Positions 48,930 to 61,055 are shown, counted from the stretch's first letter. The stretch is 64,000 nt of DNA from Isoetes taiwanensis (GCA_021234155.1 JAJEKV010000103.1:3164001-3228000); one strand, 5' to 3'. Notes: generated by a model from the sequence alone, not told the origin. Program-made: numbers and translations.

Positions 48930-50556
48930 CCTTGAAGGTCATAGTTTGGAATGTGCATGGAGCCAATCAGGCAAGACTAGATGCTGCAAAAAACACTTGG
49001 CAAAATAATGATCTAGTATTGCTCACAGAGACATGGTAACATCAATCCAATTCTCTCCCAGAACTAGAAGGCTTTTCATTGATCGGAAGTGCATGGAATG
49101 AGAAGGAATGCGGTCCGGGAAGAGGATTTGGAGGTATGGCGTCATATGCAAAATCTGAAATTTCACATTTGGTTTCAATACATTCTGTAGATGGCATGAA
49201 CCAATACCTCTGGTTGAGAATAGACCTCCCGGAGCGTGCTGTTTTCATTGCTCTTTGTTATTTTGCTCCTCTGCATATGAAACTTTACAAACACGGCAAT
49301 TTGGACAGGGATAATCCCTTCCATAACATTTGCAAAGATGCTCTCTTGCTTCAAGAATTGGGGGAAATAATCCTGGTAGGAGACTTCAATGCTCGCACAG
49401 GGAATTTGCAATCAATTACATATCGCAAAATTTGGAGATGTTCGTTTGTTGGAGCTTGAAGAAGATTTCTTCCAAAGAGCTTCAAAAGATACAGAAACAA
49501 ACCACATGGGCAATTTACTGCTCGATCTTGGTACCGCATGTGAGCTTAAGATATTGAACGACACGAGAAGATTTCCAGGATCTGAATTCTTGACATGTTT
49601 CACGCATAAAGGAGCTAGCGTAGTAGATTATGTATTGGCAGCAAGAGACAATTCAATTAATGCATTCTGTGTAGGCAATCAGACGCCAGAGTCAGATCAT
49701 GTCCCTCTGCTTTTGGAGATATTTAGGCCTCACTTACCCAGGAAAAGTCAAGATAAGTTCATTCCAAAAATAAAGCTTAACTATAATAAAGCTTCTGAAT
49801 ATAGAGATTGCCTTGAGGAGAAACTTGCAAATGTGTCTTTGCCGTCCAATATTGAACATGCCCACTTGCTTTTTACAGGTCTAATCTTGAATGCTGCAAA
49901 GGAGACATTTGGTCTCACCAAGAAAAGAAGCTCCAGGCATCTGTCCAATGGCTGGTGGGATGCAGAATGCCAGGAAGCTAGGAATAGTATCTTATCCACA
50001 CTGAAAAAACCAAAATGGTACAAGGATTTACTAAGGAAGAAGAAGAGGGCTTTCTACAAAAACAGGCAAGCAGAGCTTATTGGCAGATTGAAAGAACATC
50101 CTAAGTCCTTTTGGAGCACCATTTTATGCAAACCTCTCTCAAATGCTGTAGATCTCGATAGATTGCTCTCTTTGGTCAAAGAGTTATATAACAATCCTGC
50201 AGTGGATTGTATGCCTCCTGTGGCTTTCGAGGAAGCTTTATTTACAGAAGGAGATGTGAAAATGACGTTGAGGAATATGCGCAATGGAAAATCAGCAGAC
50301 CTTGAAGGGCTTCAGATGGAATTGTTAAAGTGGACTGGAGATAGAGCTTTGAAGGCCATCACAGATCTTTTGAATAGATTGGTGAGAGAGGATCTCCCAA
50401 GGGCTTGGAAGGAGAATTTGGTCTTCCCGATTTATAAGTCAGGAGACAAGAATGATGTGCATAATTACAGGACCATTCTCATTGGAAACGTGTTCACAAA
50501 ATTGCTTGCTTCATTGCTGGATAAGAGGCTTAGTCTTTGGGCAGATGATAATGACA
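48930..50556 (+). pseudogene. LINE-C ORF2, endonuclease and RT N-terminal part (inverted segment)
   Basis: Endonuclease from VWNVHGANQ through LLTETW, GMASYAKSEIS, ALCYFAPLHMKLY, LVGDFNARTG, VVDYVLAARDN and SDHVPLLLEI, then RT fingers NGKSADLEG up to WADDNDK, where LINE-C homology stops. A one-base shift near 49,430 splits the frame. The stretch from GDFN to WADDNDK is a second copy of sequence also present on the minus strand, in opposite orientation. Confidence 0.8.
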
Positions 50557-51414
50557 AATGACCTGCCAAGACGTCCCTTATATGTTGATGATGTGGTGCT
50601 GCTTTCTCAGAGCATAGAAGGGATGCAAACTCATCTAGACGTGCTTGCAAGATTTTGTGATGCTATGGGTATGCGAGTGAATCTGGATAAGACCAAGGCT
50701 GTGGTTTTTGGCGCGAGTAAGACGGATCATGTTCATTTCTATTATATGGGTAAGCAAGTGGAGATTATGGAGAATTATAAATATTTAGGCTTGATTGTAG
50801 ATAAGAGCCCTAACTGGAATCAAGCTGTTGAACATAGAGTGAATGCTGGCTTAAAGGCATTATATGCCATGCAGAGAAAGTGTGTGAGTGCTAATATTTG
50901 GAATTTTGAAATGAAGCGTATGCTTTATAAAGTGCTTGCGCAGACTGTAGTGCTCTATGGATGTGAAGTTTGGGGGCCTGGACTTGCTAATGACAGATGG
51001 AAAAAGGTGGAAAAGATACAAAAGAAGTTCTTCCAAAATGAGTTGGGTACTAAAATGCAGACACCCTATGACATGATGTTAGTAGAGTGCGGGATGATGT
51101 CACTTGAGGCTGAAGCTCTCTGCAGATTGTTACGCTATGTGTGCAAGGTTTTGTATGATATGCCAGTCAATAGTTTGCCCAGACTCGCTCTAGAAGAAAC
51201 CAGGAATAAAGGATGGTATGTGGATGTTACTAAGTGGCTTGTGAAATGGGGGATGAATATTGATGAGTTATGGATGCACAAGAAAGATATTGATAGCTGG
51301 GTTAAGACGAGTTTTCTAAATAAGTCATGGAGCGTGCCGGCTGTAAAGAAAGAATACTATAAGGCTCACATGAATCCCTCTTTTCAGGAAGCACAATATC
51401 TCAGGGAACCCATA
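50557..51414 (+). pseudogene. LINE-B RT second half
   Basis: Begins two codons before the catalytic box as PLYVDDVVLL, continues VNLDKTKAVVFGASK, YKYLGLIVDKSPNWN, VNAGLKALYAMQR, LYGCEVWGPGL and TPYDMMLVECGM. The open frame continues until QYLREPI, where the Helitron-like element interrupts it. It may be the continuation of LINE-A, with about 190 codons lost, or another LINE. The frame is otherwise free of stops. Confidence 0.8.
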
Positions 51415-52434
51415 TTCTAGAATGGGACTCGCATGAAACCAACAAACCGCGTGACTTAGACTTGCTTCTCATTCATCTCAGCAGATTTTCTACAATGGTG
51501 GATAGTGGGTAGCCGCACACATGCGAACTACCCCCAAAAAATAAAGGGAAAATCCAATTATATCATTTGGACCCCAACAAAATACAATGCTAATAGAGAT
51601 TGGGCTAGTGTACCTGCCGAAAGCTTATCACCGGGATTAAAAAACCCCGCCCTTTCGGGTTTTCGAGGAAAAACCCTAGTGATAAGCCTTCGGCAAGGGG
51701 CTTGGACAAACGCAAGGCATAAAAATCGTTCCCAAAACCCACGAATGGAAAAGCCGAAGCGGATGCCGCCGCTAACCCTGCACCGCACATCACCAACAAA
51801 ACAACAAGACAAAACAAACCTCCCAGTGGAGGGGCTGATTCTGTAGCGTGCCGTGCGATAAAAATACAAAAACAAAGAAGGGGAGGAGGGCGGGTTCAAA
51901 GAGAATAAGGTACTGCTGAGAGAGAAGAGGAAGCGCCGATGAGATGTTGATGCAGAATCATGCCTAAAATAGCGAACTCCCAACCAGAATGGGCATGCGC
52001 CGCCCGCATGCATGCAAAACATGCATGCTCGTCCCATTCTAGAATGGTGATCCGATGTCTCGGATCGATGGGATTCTAGAATGGGACTCGCATGAAACCA
52101 ACAAACCGCCCGAATACCAAAGGACTTCCTTACAAACTAGGATCGAGGACGAAGGTCACAGGATGAAGGCTAAAGGCCGGAAAAGGACAACAAGAAAGAA
52201 ACGCCAAATTGGCCAAACCAAGCAGGGAGAAGCCCCTCCCCTGCCTGGGAAACAAATCAAAGAGAATAAGGTACTGCTGAGAGAGAAGAGGAAGCGCCGA
52301 TGAGATGTTGATGCAGAATCACGCCTAAAATAGCGAACTCCCAACCAGAATGGGCATGCGCCGCCCGCATGCATGCAAAACATGCATGCTCGTCCCATTC
52401 TAGAATGGCGATCCGATGTCTCGGATCGATGGGA
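51415..52434 (-). mobile_element. Helitron-like composite element, copy 3 (in LINE-B)
   Basis: Reverse-oriented independent insertion of the same two-unit composite: unit 2 at 51,415-52,073, unit 1 at 52,074-52,434. Removing it rejoins gaa ccc ata with tca gtg aag and restores the LINE-B frame (REPI-SVKYR) exactly, which fixes both ends to A|T with no loss. Compared with copy 1 both units are somewhat diverged. Confidence 0.65.
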
Positions 52435-52824
52435 TCAGTGAAGTACAGGCAAGCAATTTCTAGAATCTGGTTAAGCTCACATCATCTTGGTGTAGAGGTT
52501 GGGAGATGGGCGGACATTGCACATGAATGTAGATGTTGTAAAATATGTGATGCAGGGGTAGTGGAGGATGAGGCGCATGTTTTGCTCTTTTGTGATGCCT
52601 ATTCCGATATAAGAGCAAAGTATGGGATTGATGTTGATTCACTTAGTGATTTTTTTCGGTACCCTGGTTCATGTATTGGGGGGTGTATTGTTGAGATTCT
52701 TAAGCATAGAGAGGAATGGTTGAAAAGAAAAAATGTTGAGGAGATAGATGTAGAGAATCCCAGTGTATTATTCTCAGAGGATGCACTGGATGATTTGTTT
52801 TATGACTTTGATTGTGATGTGTAA
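52435..52824 (+). pseudogene. LINE-B C-terminal domain
   Basis: Continues LINE-B after the insertion: SVKYRQAISRIWLSSHHLGV, then CCKICDAGVVEDEAHVLLFC (C-x2-C...H-x4-C) and an acidic C-terminus ending DDLFYDFDCDV. The stop is followed by the 3' signature cataggcctggcggtctcg, then aagacgtaataata and (TTTCA)n. Confidence 0.8.
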
Positions 52825-52880
52825 ACGTCTCATAGGCCTGGCGGTCTCGAAGACGTAATAATAAATTTCATTTCATTTCT
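52825..52880 (+). other. LINE-B 3' untranslated tail
   Basis: Short 3' region with a GGCC/GGTCT stem-like block and GACG, then catttcatttcatttc and a (CT)n junction. No poly(A). Confidence 0.75.
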
Positions 52881-53020
52881 CTCTCTTACGTTTTCCACAT
52901 GCATGCAAATTTTTTATCTCTCGCGCTATACGGCGAGAGATAAAATTTCTACATATTTTACAAGAGATGTGTGAGAGATAATTATCTCTCGGATGTTAAC
53001 CCCCCTAGTTAGCATTTTTT
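52880..53020. repeat. Palindromic GAGAGATA module, copy R1
   Basis: After a short CT run: CCACATGCATGCAAAT, a hairpin TATCTCTCGC-GCTATACG-GCGAGAGATA, then the perfect palindrome GAGAGATAATTATCTCTC and ttaacccccctagttagca. Similar modules follow the (CT)n at 57,633 and 63,856. Confidence 0.75.
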
Positions 53021-53639
53021 ATTGGCGGATGTATGCGGGCAGGCACGGGCAGGACGGGCAGGCATAACACAGGGAAAAATTAACAACAGGGCAACAGGGG
53101 ACTACCTTCAAAGATCCGGCAATAGTCTTTGGTCTCGCGCAATCTACTTGATTAAGAGCTGAGGCCTTATTTCAGTCTATTTGCTTAAGAGCTGAGGCCT
53201 CGAAGCCGTTTCCACGACTTGCAGCCTTGAAGCCTTGAAGCATGACGAAGCTATGGCAAGCATGTCGGAGTTATGCCCTGTTCCGGCACTGTTCCTTTTC
53301 GAAAAAGAAACAAAAGAAAACAGAGTTGTTTCTGCAGCTCGTTGCTGCTTTCCTGCTCTGTTCGGCTCTGTTCAGCTCTTCACAGTTCTGATTCCGTGCA
53401 TATCCAAGCTCTGTTCGGCCCTATTCAGAGCACTAAACCCAAACTAGAAGGAAACATTAGGCCCCGAATGCTTCAAAAATTTCAATGTAGAAGGAAAAAT
53501 AAAGTTTAAAATGCAGATCCGTCAGACTAGAAGCAAAAATCCAGATGCAGCATAAACCAAATCGATCAGAACTCTACCCTCCCGATGCTGGCCCTGCCCG
53601 CATGCAGGAAGAAGGGGAAAAAATGGCAACAGGGAAGCA
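53021..53639. other. Intergenic, no gene recognised
   Basis: A GC-richer start with (gggcaggcac)-type short repeats, then mixed sequence. No family seen. Confidence 0.45.
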
Positions 53640-54235
<596 letters not shown>

Positions 54236-54260
54236 GGGACTCGCGGGAGGACTCCGTGTA

Positions 54261-55352
54261 ATGATCTGGAATATCAATAGACTGACCATAAATAAGGTAC
54301 TAAGCATGCAGGAGATTTTGGATCAAACTGATGTAATATGTTTTGTGGAAACGAAAGAACATGATTTATTTGCTTTACCAGACATTGACGGTTTTGATTT
54401 AATATATTCAGTCAAAAATAAGAGATTTAGAGATACAGATATGGGCAACAGTGGTGTTGCTTGTTTTGTCAGACCGAGATTTAAAGAGATTGTACAAGGA
54501 GTTAGAAGAGATGTAAATGGACAATTTATATGGTTAGAAATAAAAGGATGCCAAGAACGATATTACCTGCCTGTGTGTTACTTTGCCCCCAAACATAAAC
54601 AAGCATATAAAGACAGAGATGCCAGCAGCGAAGATATATTTTTCGGATTAGAGCAAGATGTTATGAAATTCCAGGAACAAGGGAATGTAATCCTTACAGG
54701 TGATTTTAATGCCAGGACTGGTAATCTACAAGCCACCTCTTTCACTGGTGACAAAAATCCCTTATGGTTGGAGCCCATGGACGAAGCAGAGCAGCAACAA
54801 TGTGGACGTAAAAGGGAATCCAAAGATTCGGTGATTACCAAGACAGGAAGGCAATTTCTGAATTTGTGTAGCAGTGCAAATCTCTTGATCTGCAATGGGG
54901 TAAGCAAATTTCCTGACACAATTAAGAATACTTGCAGAATGAGGAGCACAGTAGATTATCTTGTTATGTCAGAAACATCTTTGGATTCCCTTACTAGCTT
55001 CACAGTAGGGGAAGAAGCAATAGAATCAGATCATTGTCCTTTATTTTTCGACCTACAAGTAAATATACCTGTTGTTCATTCACATAATAGGCAACAGGGA
55101 TATTCCATGAAGCCACATCTACAAACACATTACAAGAGCTGTGTGGAAAGCAAGTTGGCTGATATCTATCAGGGAGATGGCCTTCATGAGATAAATCAGT
55201 CGCTAACAAGTATATTGGATGAAGCGGTGCGTGAGGTCTTTACATCGATCAGGGCGCAAAAAGGTCTGCCATGCAAATCGTGGTTCGATTTGGAATGCCG
55301 AAATGCAAAGAAAAGCTGGAAACATGTGGTCCCAGGCAGAAAGCGCAGATGA
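54261..55352 (+). CDS. LINE-D ORF2, endonuclease part
   Basis: Starts MIWNINRLT with FVETKEHD, GVACFVRP, PVCYFAPKHKQAY, ILTGDFNARTG, STVDYLVMSE and SDHCPLFFDL: all APE-type endonuclease blocks are present. It runs into GLPCKSWFDLECRNAKK, where a single missing base in an A-rich run (about 55,312) shifts the frame away from the RT. With one base more the frame would run on without interruption, so this may be a sequencing error at a homopolymer. Confidence 0.85.
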   Translation: MIWNINRLTINKVLSMQEILDQTDVICFVETKEHDLFALPDIDGFDLIYSVKNKRFRDTDMGNSGVACFVRPRFKEIVQGVRRDVNGQFIWLEIKGCQERYYLPVCYFAPKHKQAYKDRDASSEDIFFGLEQDVMKFQEQGNVILTGDFNARTGNLQATSFTGDKNPLWLEPMDEAEQQQCGRKRESKDSVITKTGRQFLNLCSSANLLICNGVSKFPDTIKNTCRMRSTVDYLVMSETSLDSLTSFTVGEEAIESDHCPLFFDLQVNIPVVHSHNRQQGYSMKPHLQTHYKSCVESKLADIYQGDGLHEINQSLTSILDEAVREVFTSIRAQKGLPCKSWFDLECRNAKKSWKHVVPGRKRR

Positions 55353-57529
55353 AACAGCTATATAAGCAAACTGTGAGAAAGAAGAAAAGATGTTATATGC
55401 GAAAACGCCAGCTCCTTCTTTGCCAGCGATACTTAGACGAACCGAAATTGTTTTGGCAAGGGCTTAAGCGGAGAGGTCATACTGACATCCCATTGGAATC
55501 CTCGGATCTGTGGAATTATGTAAACCAACTGTATCACAGTGAAAATATAGCAAGGGAAGAAGCCTATCATAGATCGGATCTGGAAATCACAACGGAAGAA
55601 GTAGAGGAAGGTATAGCTTCCCTGGCAAATGGCAAAGCTCCAGATCTTTGGGGTCTTCGAGCAGAACATCTGAAATGGGCAGGGTCTGATATACATCCCA
55701 TAATAGCAGAGATGTTCAATAAGGCAGCAGAACAAGGATTCCCAGCTGAATGGTGTAAAAATAGAGTTGTGCCTGTACACAAAGGCAGATCGAAGCATGA
55801 AGTAGGCAATTATCGAACAATTTTGGTAAGTAGTCTATTTGCAAAACTATTTTCTACTATACTGGAGAAAAAATTAAGTGTCTGGGCAGAATTTAACCAA
55901 AAGAGAGCGGAGTCTCAAGCTGGTTTCCGTGCAGGAAGATCCACATTAGACCATTTGCTGACCCTAAAAGCAATATTTGATAAGGTAAAAGGATCGAAAA
56001 AACCAATATATATGGCTTTTGTAGACTTTAAGAAAGCCTTTGACAAGGTTCCTCGTGACCAAGTGTGGAGAAGATTAGAGATGCTGAATGTTCCCCTTGA
56101 TCTAAGAAATGCAGTCCGGGTACTATATGAAAAGGTACTGGTGTACTTATCTCAGCCGTTCTCACTAAAAGATGTAGAAGGAATTGAGAGTAATATCGGG
56201 GTGAAACAAGGATGTCCACTGTCCCCGACGTTGTTTGATATCTTTATTGACAGTTTAGAGCAGTGGTTACATGAGCATTGCCCAGAAGGTATGGAATTAC
56301 ATGGATATGTGGTCCAATTGTTGATGTATGCAGATGATGTTATTATTCTTGCGAGATCCAAGGAGCATATGCAGAAACATTTGGATAACCTGGCAGCATT
56401 CTGTGAGCAAACAGGGATGCAAGTAAACTTGGAAAAGACAAATACAATGACGGTAGGTGCTCTAAGACAATCCAATTTCAGTTTTATGGGCAGCCCGATA
56501 AATGTCTGTGAATCATATAAGTACTTGGGTCTTATCTTTAGCAGAAACCACAGTTGGAATGCTTGTATTTCGCAAAGAATAGAAGGGGGGCAGAAAGCGT
56601 TATATGCGCTACAGAGTATGTGTAGAAGATCACACCTTTGGTCATGGCAACTTAAGGTACGGTTATTTCATTCATTGGTACAGAATGTGGTGCTGTATGG
56701 CTGCGAAATTTGGGGACCAAGTCTCCCTCAATGTTTGTGGGATGATCTTGAGCAAGTTCTTAAGAAGTTTCTGCGCTTGGAGCTAGGTGTTAAAGCCCAA
56801 ACGCCATATCCTATGATGCTGACAGAAAGTGGATTATTGTCTCTAGAAGGAGAAGCCATTATTAGATGTATCTCCTACCTCAAGAAGGTACTTCAAATGG
56901 AGAATGCTTTATTATCAAGCCGAGATAAAGGGCTAGTTTGTGATGTGAAGAAATGGTTAAGTAAGTGGGGGATATCGTGGGAGGAAGTGGTGCGAGTGGA
57001 CTCAGATTTAAGGAAGTGGTTATCGGATAGAATCCACAAGAAGTTATGGGCCCAACCAATGACTAAGATGATATTATACAGGTTATACACCAATCCCAAT
57101 TTGGAACCAGCCCTGCACCTGAAGGAAAATATATCCATCCAGAAAAGACATGCCATTTGTAGGATACGTCTGAGCTCACACCATCTGGGGATTGAGGTAG
57201 GGAGATGGGGACATGTCATCCCTAGGGATCAAAGATACTGTAAAGTTTGTAACACTGACCAGATAGAAGACGAAGATCATGCATTACTTAGATGTCAGTC
57301 ATATGTGAATATTAGAGAGGAACATGACATATCACATGAGAATCTCCAGTCACTATTCACCTTGGATGGGGATACTTTAGGGAAGTATGTGATTGAACTC
57401 CTCAGATATCGGGACTCATGCTTGGAGGACCAACAAACAGGGGATGTAGAAGAACTAGATACTTGGAGTGAGAGTGATGAGCTAGATGAGGACTCAGAGA
57501 CTCATCTATTGTTTTATGATATCATTTGA
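55313..57529 (+). CDS. LINE-D ORF2, RT and C-terminal part
   Basis: Continues the ORF2 frame to its stop. RT blocks: NGKAPDLWGLRAEHLKWA, PVHKGRSKHEVGNYRTILVS, motif A AFVDFKKAFDKV (about 56,014), GVKQGCPLSPTLFDIFIDSL, catalytic YADD at 56,326, YKYLGLIFSRNHSW and LYGCEIWGPSL. The C-terminus has LSSHHLGIEVGRW and CKVCNTDQIEDEDHALLRC, then an acidic tail. No stop codon interrupts about 740 codons, so the protein could be functional. Confidence 0.88.
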   Translation, partial: KLETCGPRQKAQMKQLYKQTVRKKKRCYMRKRQLLLCQRYLDEPKLFWQGLKRRGHTDIPLESSDLWNYVNQLYHSENIAREEAYHRSDLEITTEEVEEGIASLANGKAPDLWGLRAEHLKWAGSDIHPIIAEMFNKAAEQGFPAEWCKNRVVPVHKGRSKHEVGNYRTILVSSLFAKLFSTILEKKLSVWAEFNQKRAESQAGFRAGRSTLDHLLTLKAIFDKVKGSKKPIYMAFVDFKKAFDKVPRDQVWRRLEMLNVPLDLRNAVRVLYEKVLVYLSQPFSLKDVEGIESNIGVKQGCPLSPTLFDIFIDSLEQWLHEHCPEGMELHGYVVQLLMYADDVIILARSKEHMQKHLDNLAAFCEQTGMQVNLEKTNTMTVGALRQSNFSFMGSPINVCESYKYLGLIFSRNHSWNACISQRIEGGQKALYALQSMCRRSHLWSWQLKVRLFHSLVQNVVLYGCEIWGPSLPQCLWDDLEQVLKKFLRLELGVKAQTPYPMMLTESGLLSLEGEAIIRCISYLKKVLQMENALLSSRDKGLVCDVKKWLSKWGISWEEVVRVDSDLRKWLSDRIHKKLWAQPMTKMILYRLYTNPNLEPALHLKENISIQKRHAICRIRLSSHHLGIEVGRWGHVIPRDQRYCKVCNTDQIEDEDHALLRCQSYVNIREEHDISHENLQSLFTLDGDTLGKYVIELLRYRDSCLEDQQTGDVEELDTWSESDELDEDSETHLLFYDII

Positions 57530-57578
57530 TGATTGTTGTCTAATAGGCCTTTGAGGCCTCCCATGGACAAATACTCAC

Positions 57579-57595
57579 TCCCTCCCTCCCTCCCT

Positions 57596-57632
<37 letters not shown>
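57579..57632. repeat. (CCCT)n(CT)n at LINE-D 3' end
   Basis: Six CCCT-type units, then about 15 CT units, directly after the LINE-D tail. Confidence 0.95.
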
Positions 57633-57635
<3 letters not shown>

Positions 57636-57770
57636 GGCCACATGATCGATCATTTATTGTCTCTCACCGTATACGGCAAGAGATAGTTTTTATATGTATA
57701 TACATGAGAGATAACGAGAGACAATTATCTCTCGTGCACTAACTGGCCTAGTTTGGCCTCAAAATTCCAC
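57633..57770. repeat. Palindromic GAGAGATA module, copy R2
   Basis: GGCCACATGATCGATCAT, then gtctctcaccgtatacggcaagagata, gagagacaattatctctc and gtgcactaactggcctag. Diverged relative of R1 and R4. Confidence 0.65.
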
Positions 57771-58590
57771 TGCCGGCCGGAATTTTTTTTCGTGTTGTCA
57801 TAGTTCTGGATCTCATGTTTTCGTTCTTAGCTACGGCATAGCAAAACTAAGTAAATTGGCATTTGATTCGAAGAAATTCGCTTTTCAATCTTGCTTTACA
57901 AGCAAAACCTATGTAAATCATCAAGGTTCGTCAAATTTCATCTGCAAGTGCAAAAAGTCGTAGGATTTTGATCAGGGGTTTTTTCAAATCCTCTGTTTAT
58001 GTTCTTAGTTTCGGTCTTGTTTTCTATTGTTAGTTCTTAATTTTTGTTTCTGATCCATGGTGTTTCTTAGTTCAGTCATGGCCGAAGCATCTCTGGTATC
58101 AATATCCGAGCCATAGCTCAAAAAAAATCATGCATTCTTGATTTCTTCAAGAAACGGTCAAGCTTTTTGTCCTAGTTTTCTTTCTGCATACATGTGATTT
58201 TTGAAAAATACAGAGCCGAATCCAAATAGAAGACTAATTCTTGAAGTTTGTGCGGCAACCTCTAAACAAGTAGAACTAAAGATCTAAATCTAAAAGCAGA
58301 TAAACTGAACACAGAACAGAACCCAAACAAAACTAAGACGAACCTTTTTGCTCGGAAATGCAATAGAAACAGTGCAACAAAAACAGAGCAACAAAAACAG
58401 AGTAGCAAATTTTTATATTGACCTAACTATAGTGGCAAACGGAAGATTGCCGCCCCCATCCTTTCTTTGATGCTTCTATGTTTGCATATTATTTAGGCCG
58501 AACTAAGTTTAAAGCGCAGACTCTTTCATTGAAGCCACAGTCATCGGATTGGAGCTACCGGAAATATTTTTGGCAAAGAAAAAGAGAAGT
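57771..58590. other. Intergenic, no gene recognised
   Basis: Mixed sequence with short A-rich tandem pieces (aacaaaaacagagcaac near 58,375-58,405). No open frame of note. Confidence 0.45.
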
Positions 58591-58881
<291 letters not shown>

Positions 58882-58902
58882 GGTATTGAGAGAAGGCTGA
58901 AA

Positions 58903-60315
58903 TTGATGAATATGGTATTGAGAGAAGGCTTCCCACGGGACTGGCAATTAAACAGGGTTGTTCCCTTGCATAAAGCGGGTGATAAATCAGATCCCAGCAA
59001 CTATGGGATGATTATGATCAGCAGCTTATATGCTAAGCTTTTTGCCACTATGGTTAATAGCAAACTAAGTGGATGGGCAGAGGACATGGGTGTACGGGCT
59101 GTGGGACAAGCGGGTTTTAGACCCAAACGGTCCACTACAGATCACTTGGTTACTTTGAGAGCGATGATGGATACAGTTACAGGAACAAGGAAACCACTTT
59201 ATATATTATTTGTAGACTTTACAAAAGCTTTCGACATGGTGGACAGAGACAATTTATGGGAACGTATGGAAAAACTGGGGGTGCCAAACGAGCTAAAGCA
59301 GGCAGTCAAGATACTATACGAGAAGGTACTTGTGCAGCTATCCTTTCCGTATTTTAGAGAAGGCCAGGAACCAGTAGTAAGCAACGTAGGTGTAAAACAA
59401 GGGTGCTCCATGTCTCCCACTCTTTTTGGGTTATTCATAGATCAACTAGAAGATTGGATAATGCAGAATGGAGGGGATGGTATAGTTCTGGAGAGGTTTG
59501 TGGTGTTTTTACTTCTATATGCGGATGATGTAGTGCTTTTGTCAAGGGCAATTGTTGGAATACAGAAACTTTTAGATAGATTGGCTGAATTTTGTGATCA
59601 CAAGAGTATGAAAGTGAACATGGGAAAGACCAAAATAATTGTGTTTGGGGCAAACAAAGTGGACCACATACACCTTGTTTACAAAGGGGAATCGGTAGAA
59701 TTGGTGGATTCATATAAATATCTAGGAATACAGGTCGATAAAAGTCCGAGTTGGAACTATGCTGTAGAGCAGAGGATAAATGGTGGGCTAAAAGCATTAT
59801 ATAGTATGCAGCGTAGCAGTAGAAAAAATGAGATATGGAACTTTCAATTGAAAAAACAGTTATATGGGGTCCTAATGCAAACAATATTGTTGTATGGCTG
59901 TGAGGTGTGGGCTCTGGGTTTGGCTGAGGAGACTTGGAGGAAGCTAGAAAAGGTACAGAAGAAGTTTCTCAGAACAGAGCTAGGTGTTAAGTCACAGACA
60001 CCGTATGACATGCTATTGGCCGAGTGTGGGATGACATCACTGCAATCAGAAGCCTTGTGCCGAACGCTTAAGTATGTATGCAAGGTATAGGAAATGCCGG
60101 TATCTAGTTTACCCCGATTGGCCTTAGAGGCAACGAAATGTAAGGGATGGTATGCTGATATACAAGATTGGATGAGAAAGTGGGATTTAGATGTATCGGG
60201 ATTGGCCGAACATCATGCGGATATTAGGGAGTGGGTAATGGAACATGTTATGGAGAAATCATGGAGAGTGCCAGAAGTCAAGAAGGAATATTACAGACAG
60301 AATATTAGTCCATAG
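58903..60315 (+). pseudogene. LINE-E RT
   Basis: Reads REGFPRDWQLNRVVPLHKAG, LFVDFTKAFDMV (motif A), GVKQGCSMSPTLFGLFIDQL, catalytic YADD at 59,518, VNMGKTKIIVFGANK, YKYLGIQVDKSPSWN and TPYDMLLAECGM. A TAG at 60,088 interrupts after VCKV, then the frame goes on (MPVSSLPRLALEATKCKGW) to a stop in NISP. The catalytic residues remain. Confidence 0.82.
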
Positions 60316-60756
60316 CTTCAGGTTCCAAGATATTTGAGAGAAGGCGTGTCAGTTTAGTTAAGGCATGCAATTAGCAGAATGAGACTTAGCTCACATCATC
60401 TTGGCGTTGAAGTTGGGCGCTGGAGCAATATTCCCCATGAGCTGAGACTCTGCAAGCTATGCAAGATGGGAGTGGTTGAGGATGAAATGAATGTGCTTTT
60501 ACAGTGCCCGCAATACAAAAGCATCAGAGATACATATAATATTGTTTGTGGCAACTTGATAGCTTTCTTTGATATGCCAGGTAGCACAATCGGTGACTTT
60601 ATTGTTAAAATATTGGATCATAGGGATATAATGCTGAGGAAACTTAACATTCAAGAGATACATGAGGATGAGTTAGAGGGGTCTAGCATTTCTTTCAGAG
60701 GATGCACTAGAGGATATATTTTACAATCTGTAAGTGTATGGTTGAGCGTCACATAG
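60316..60756 (+). pseudogene. LINE-E C-terminal domain
   Basis: After two in-frame stops the domain continues: RHAISRMRLSSHHLGVEVGR, CKLCKMGVVEDEMNVLLQC. Compared with relatives the first His of the C-x2-C...H-x4-C motif is replaced (EDEMNVLLQC against EDEAHVLLFC), so the motif is damaged. Confidence 0.75.
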
Positions 60757-60804
60757 GCCTGGTGGTCTGCAGACGCATATACTTATAAACATTTCATTTC
60801 ATCT

Positions 60805-60968
60805 CTCTCCACTCGTCTAGCACATTGAGGTCTCGTGTTCGAACCTCACTAGGATCTTGGCATCCTAGGACCTTTGGCCCCTGGTATCCTTGTAGGGGGT
60901 GGTGCTCCTTGAAGAGGGAGCGTCGTATGTCCTAAAGGATGCTGGCTTGTGCTACGACGTAAAAAATA

Positions 60969-60970
<2 letters not shown>
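60805..60970 (+). mobile_element. Possible tRNA-derived SINE
   Basis: Begins tagcacattgaggtctcg with a box-B-like GTGTTCGAACCTC, as in a tRNA T-arm, and ends gctacgacgtaaaaaatac before (CT)n. The ending resembles the LINE 3' ends (gacgtaataata, gacgttaaaaaa). The 5' part of the tRNA-like head appears short, and a box A is not clear. It could also be part of the flanking repeat. Confidence 0.4.

Positions 60971-61051
<81 letters not shown>
60971..61051. repeat. (CT)n microsatellite at LINE-F 5' end
   Basis: About 40 CT units between the possible SINE and LINE-F. Confidence 0.97.
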
Positions 61052-61055
<4 letters not shown>

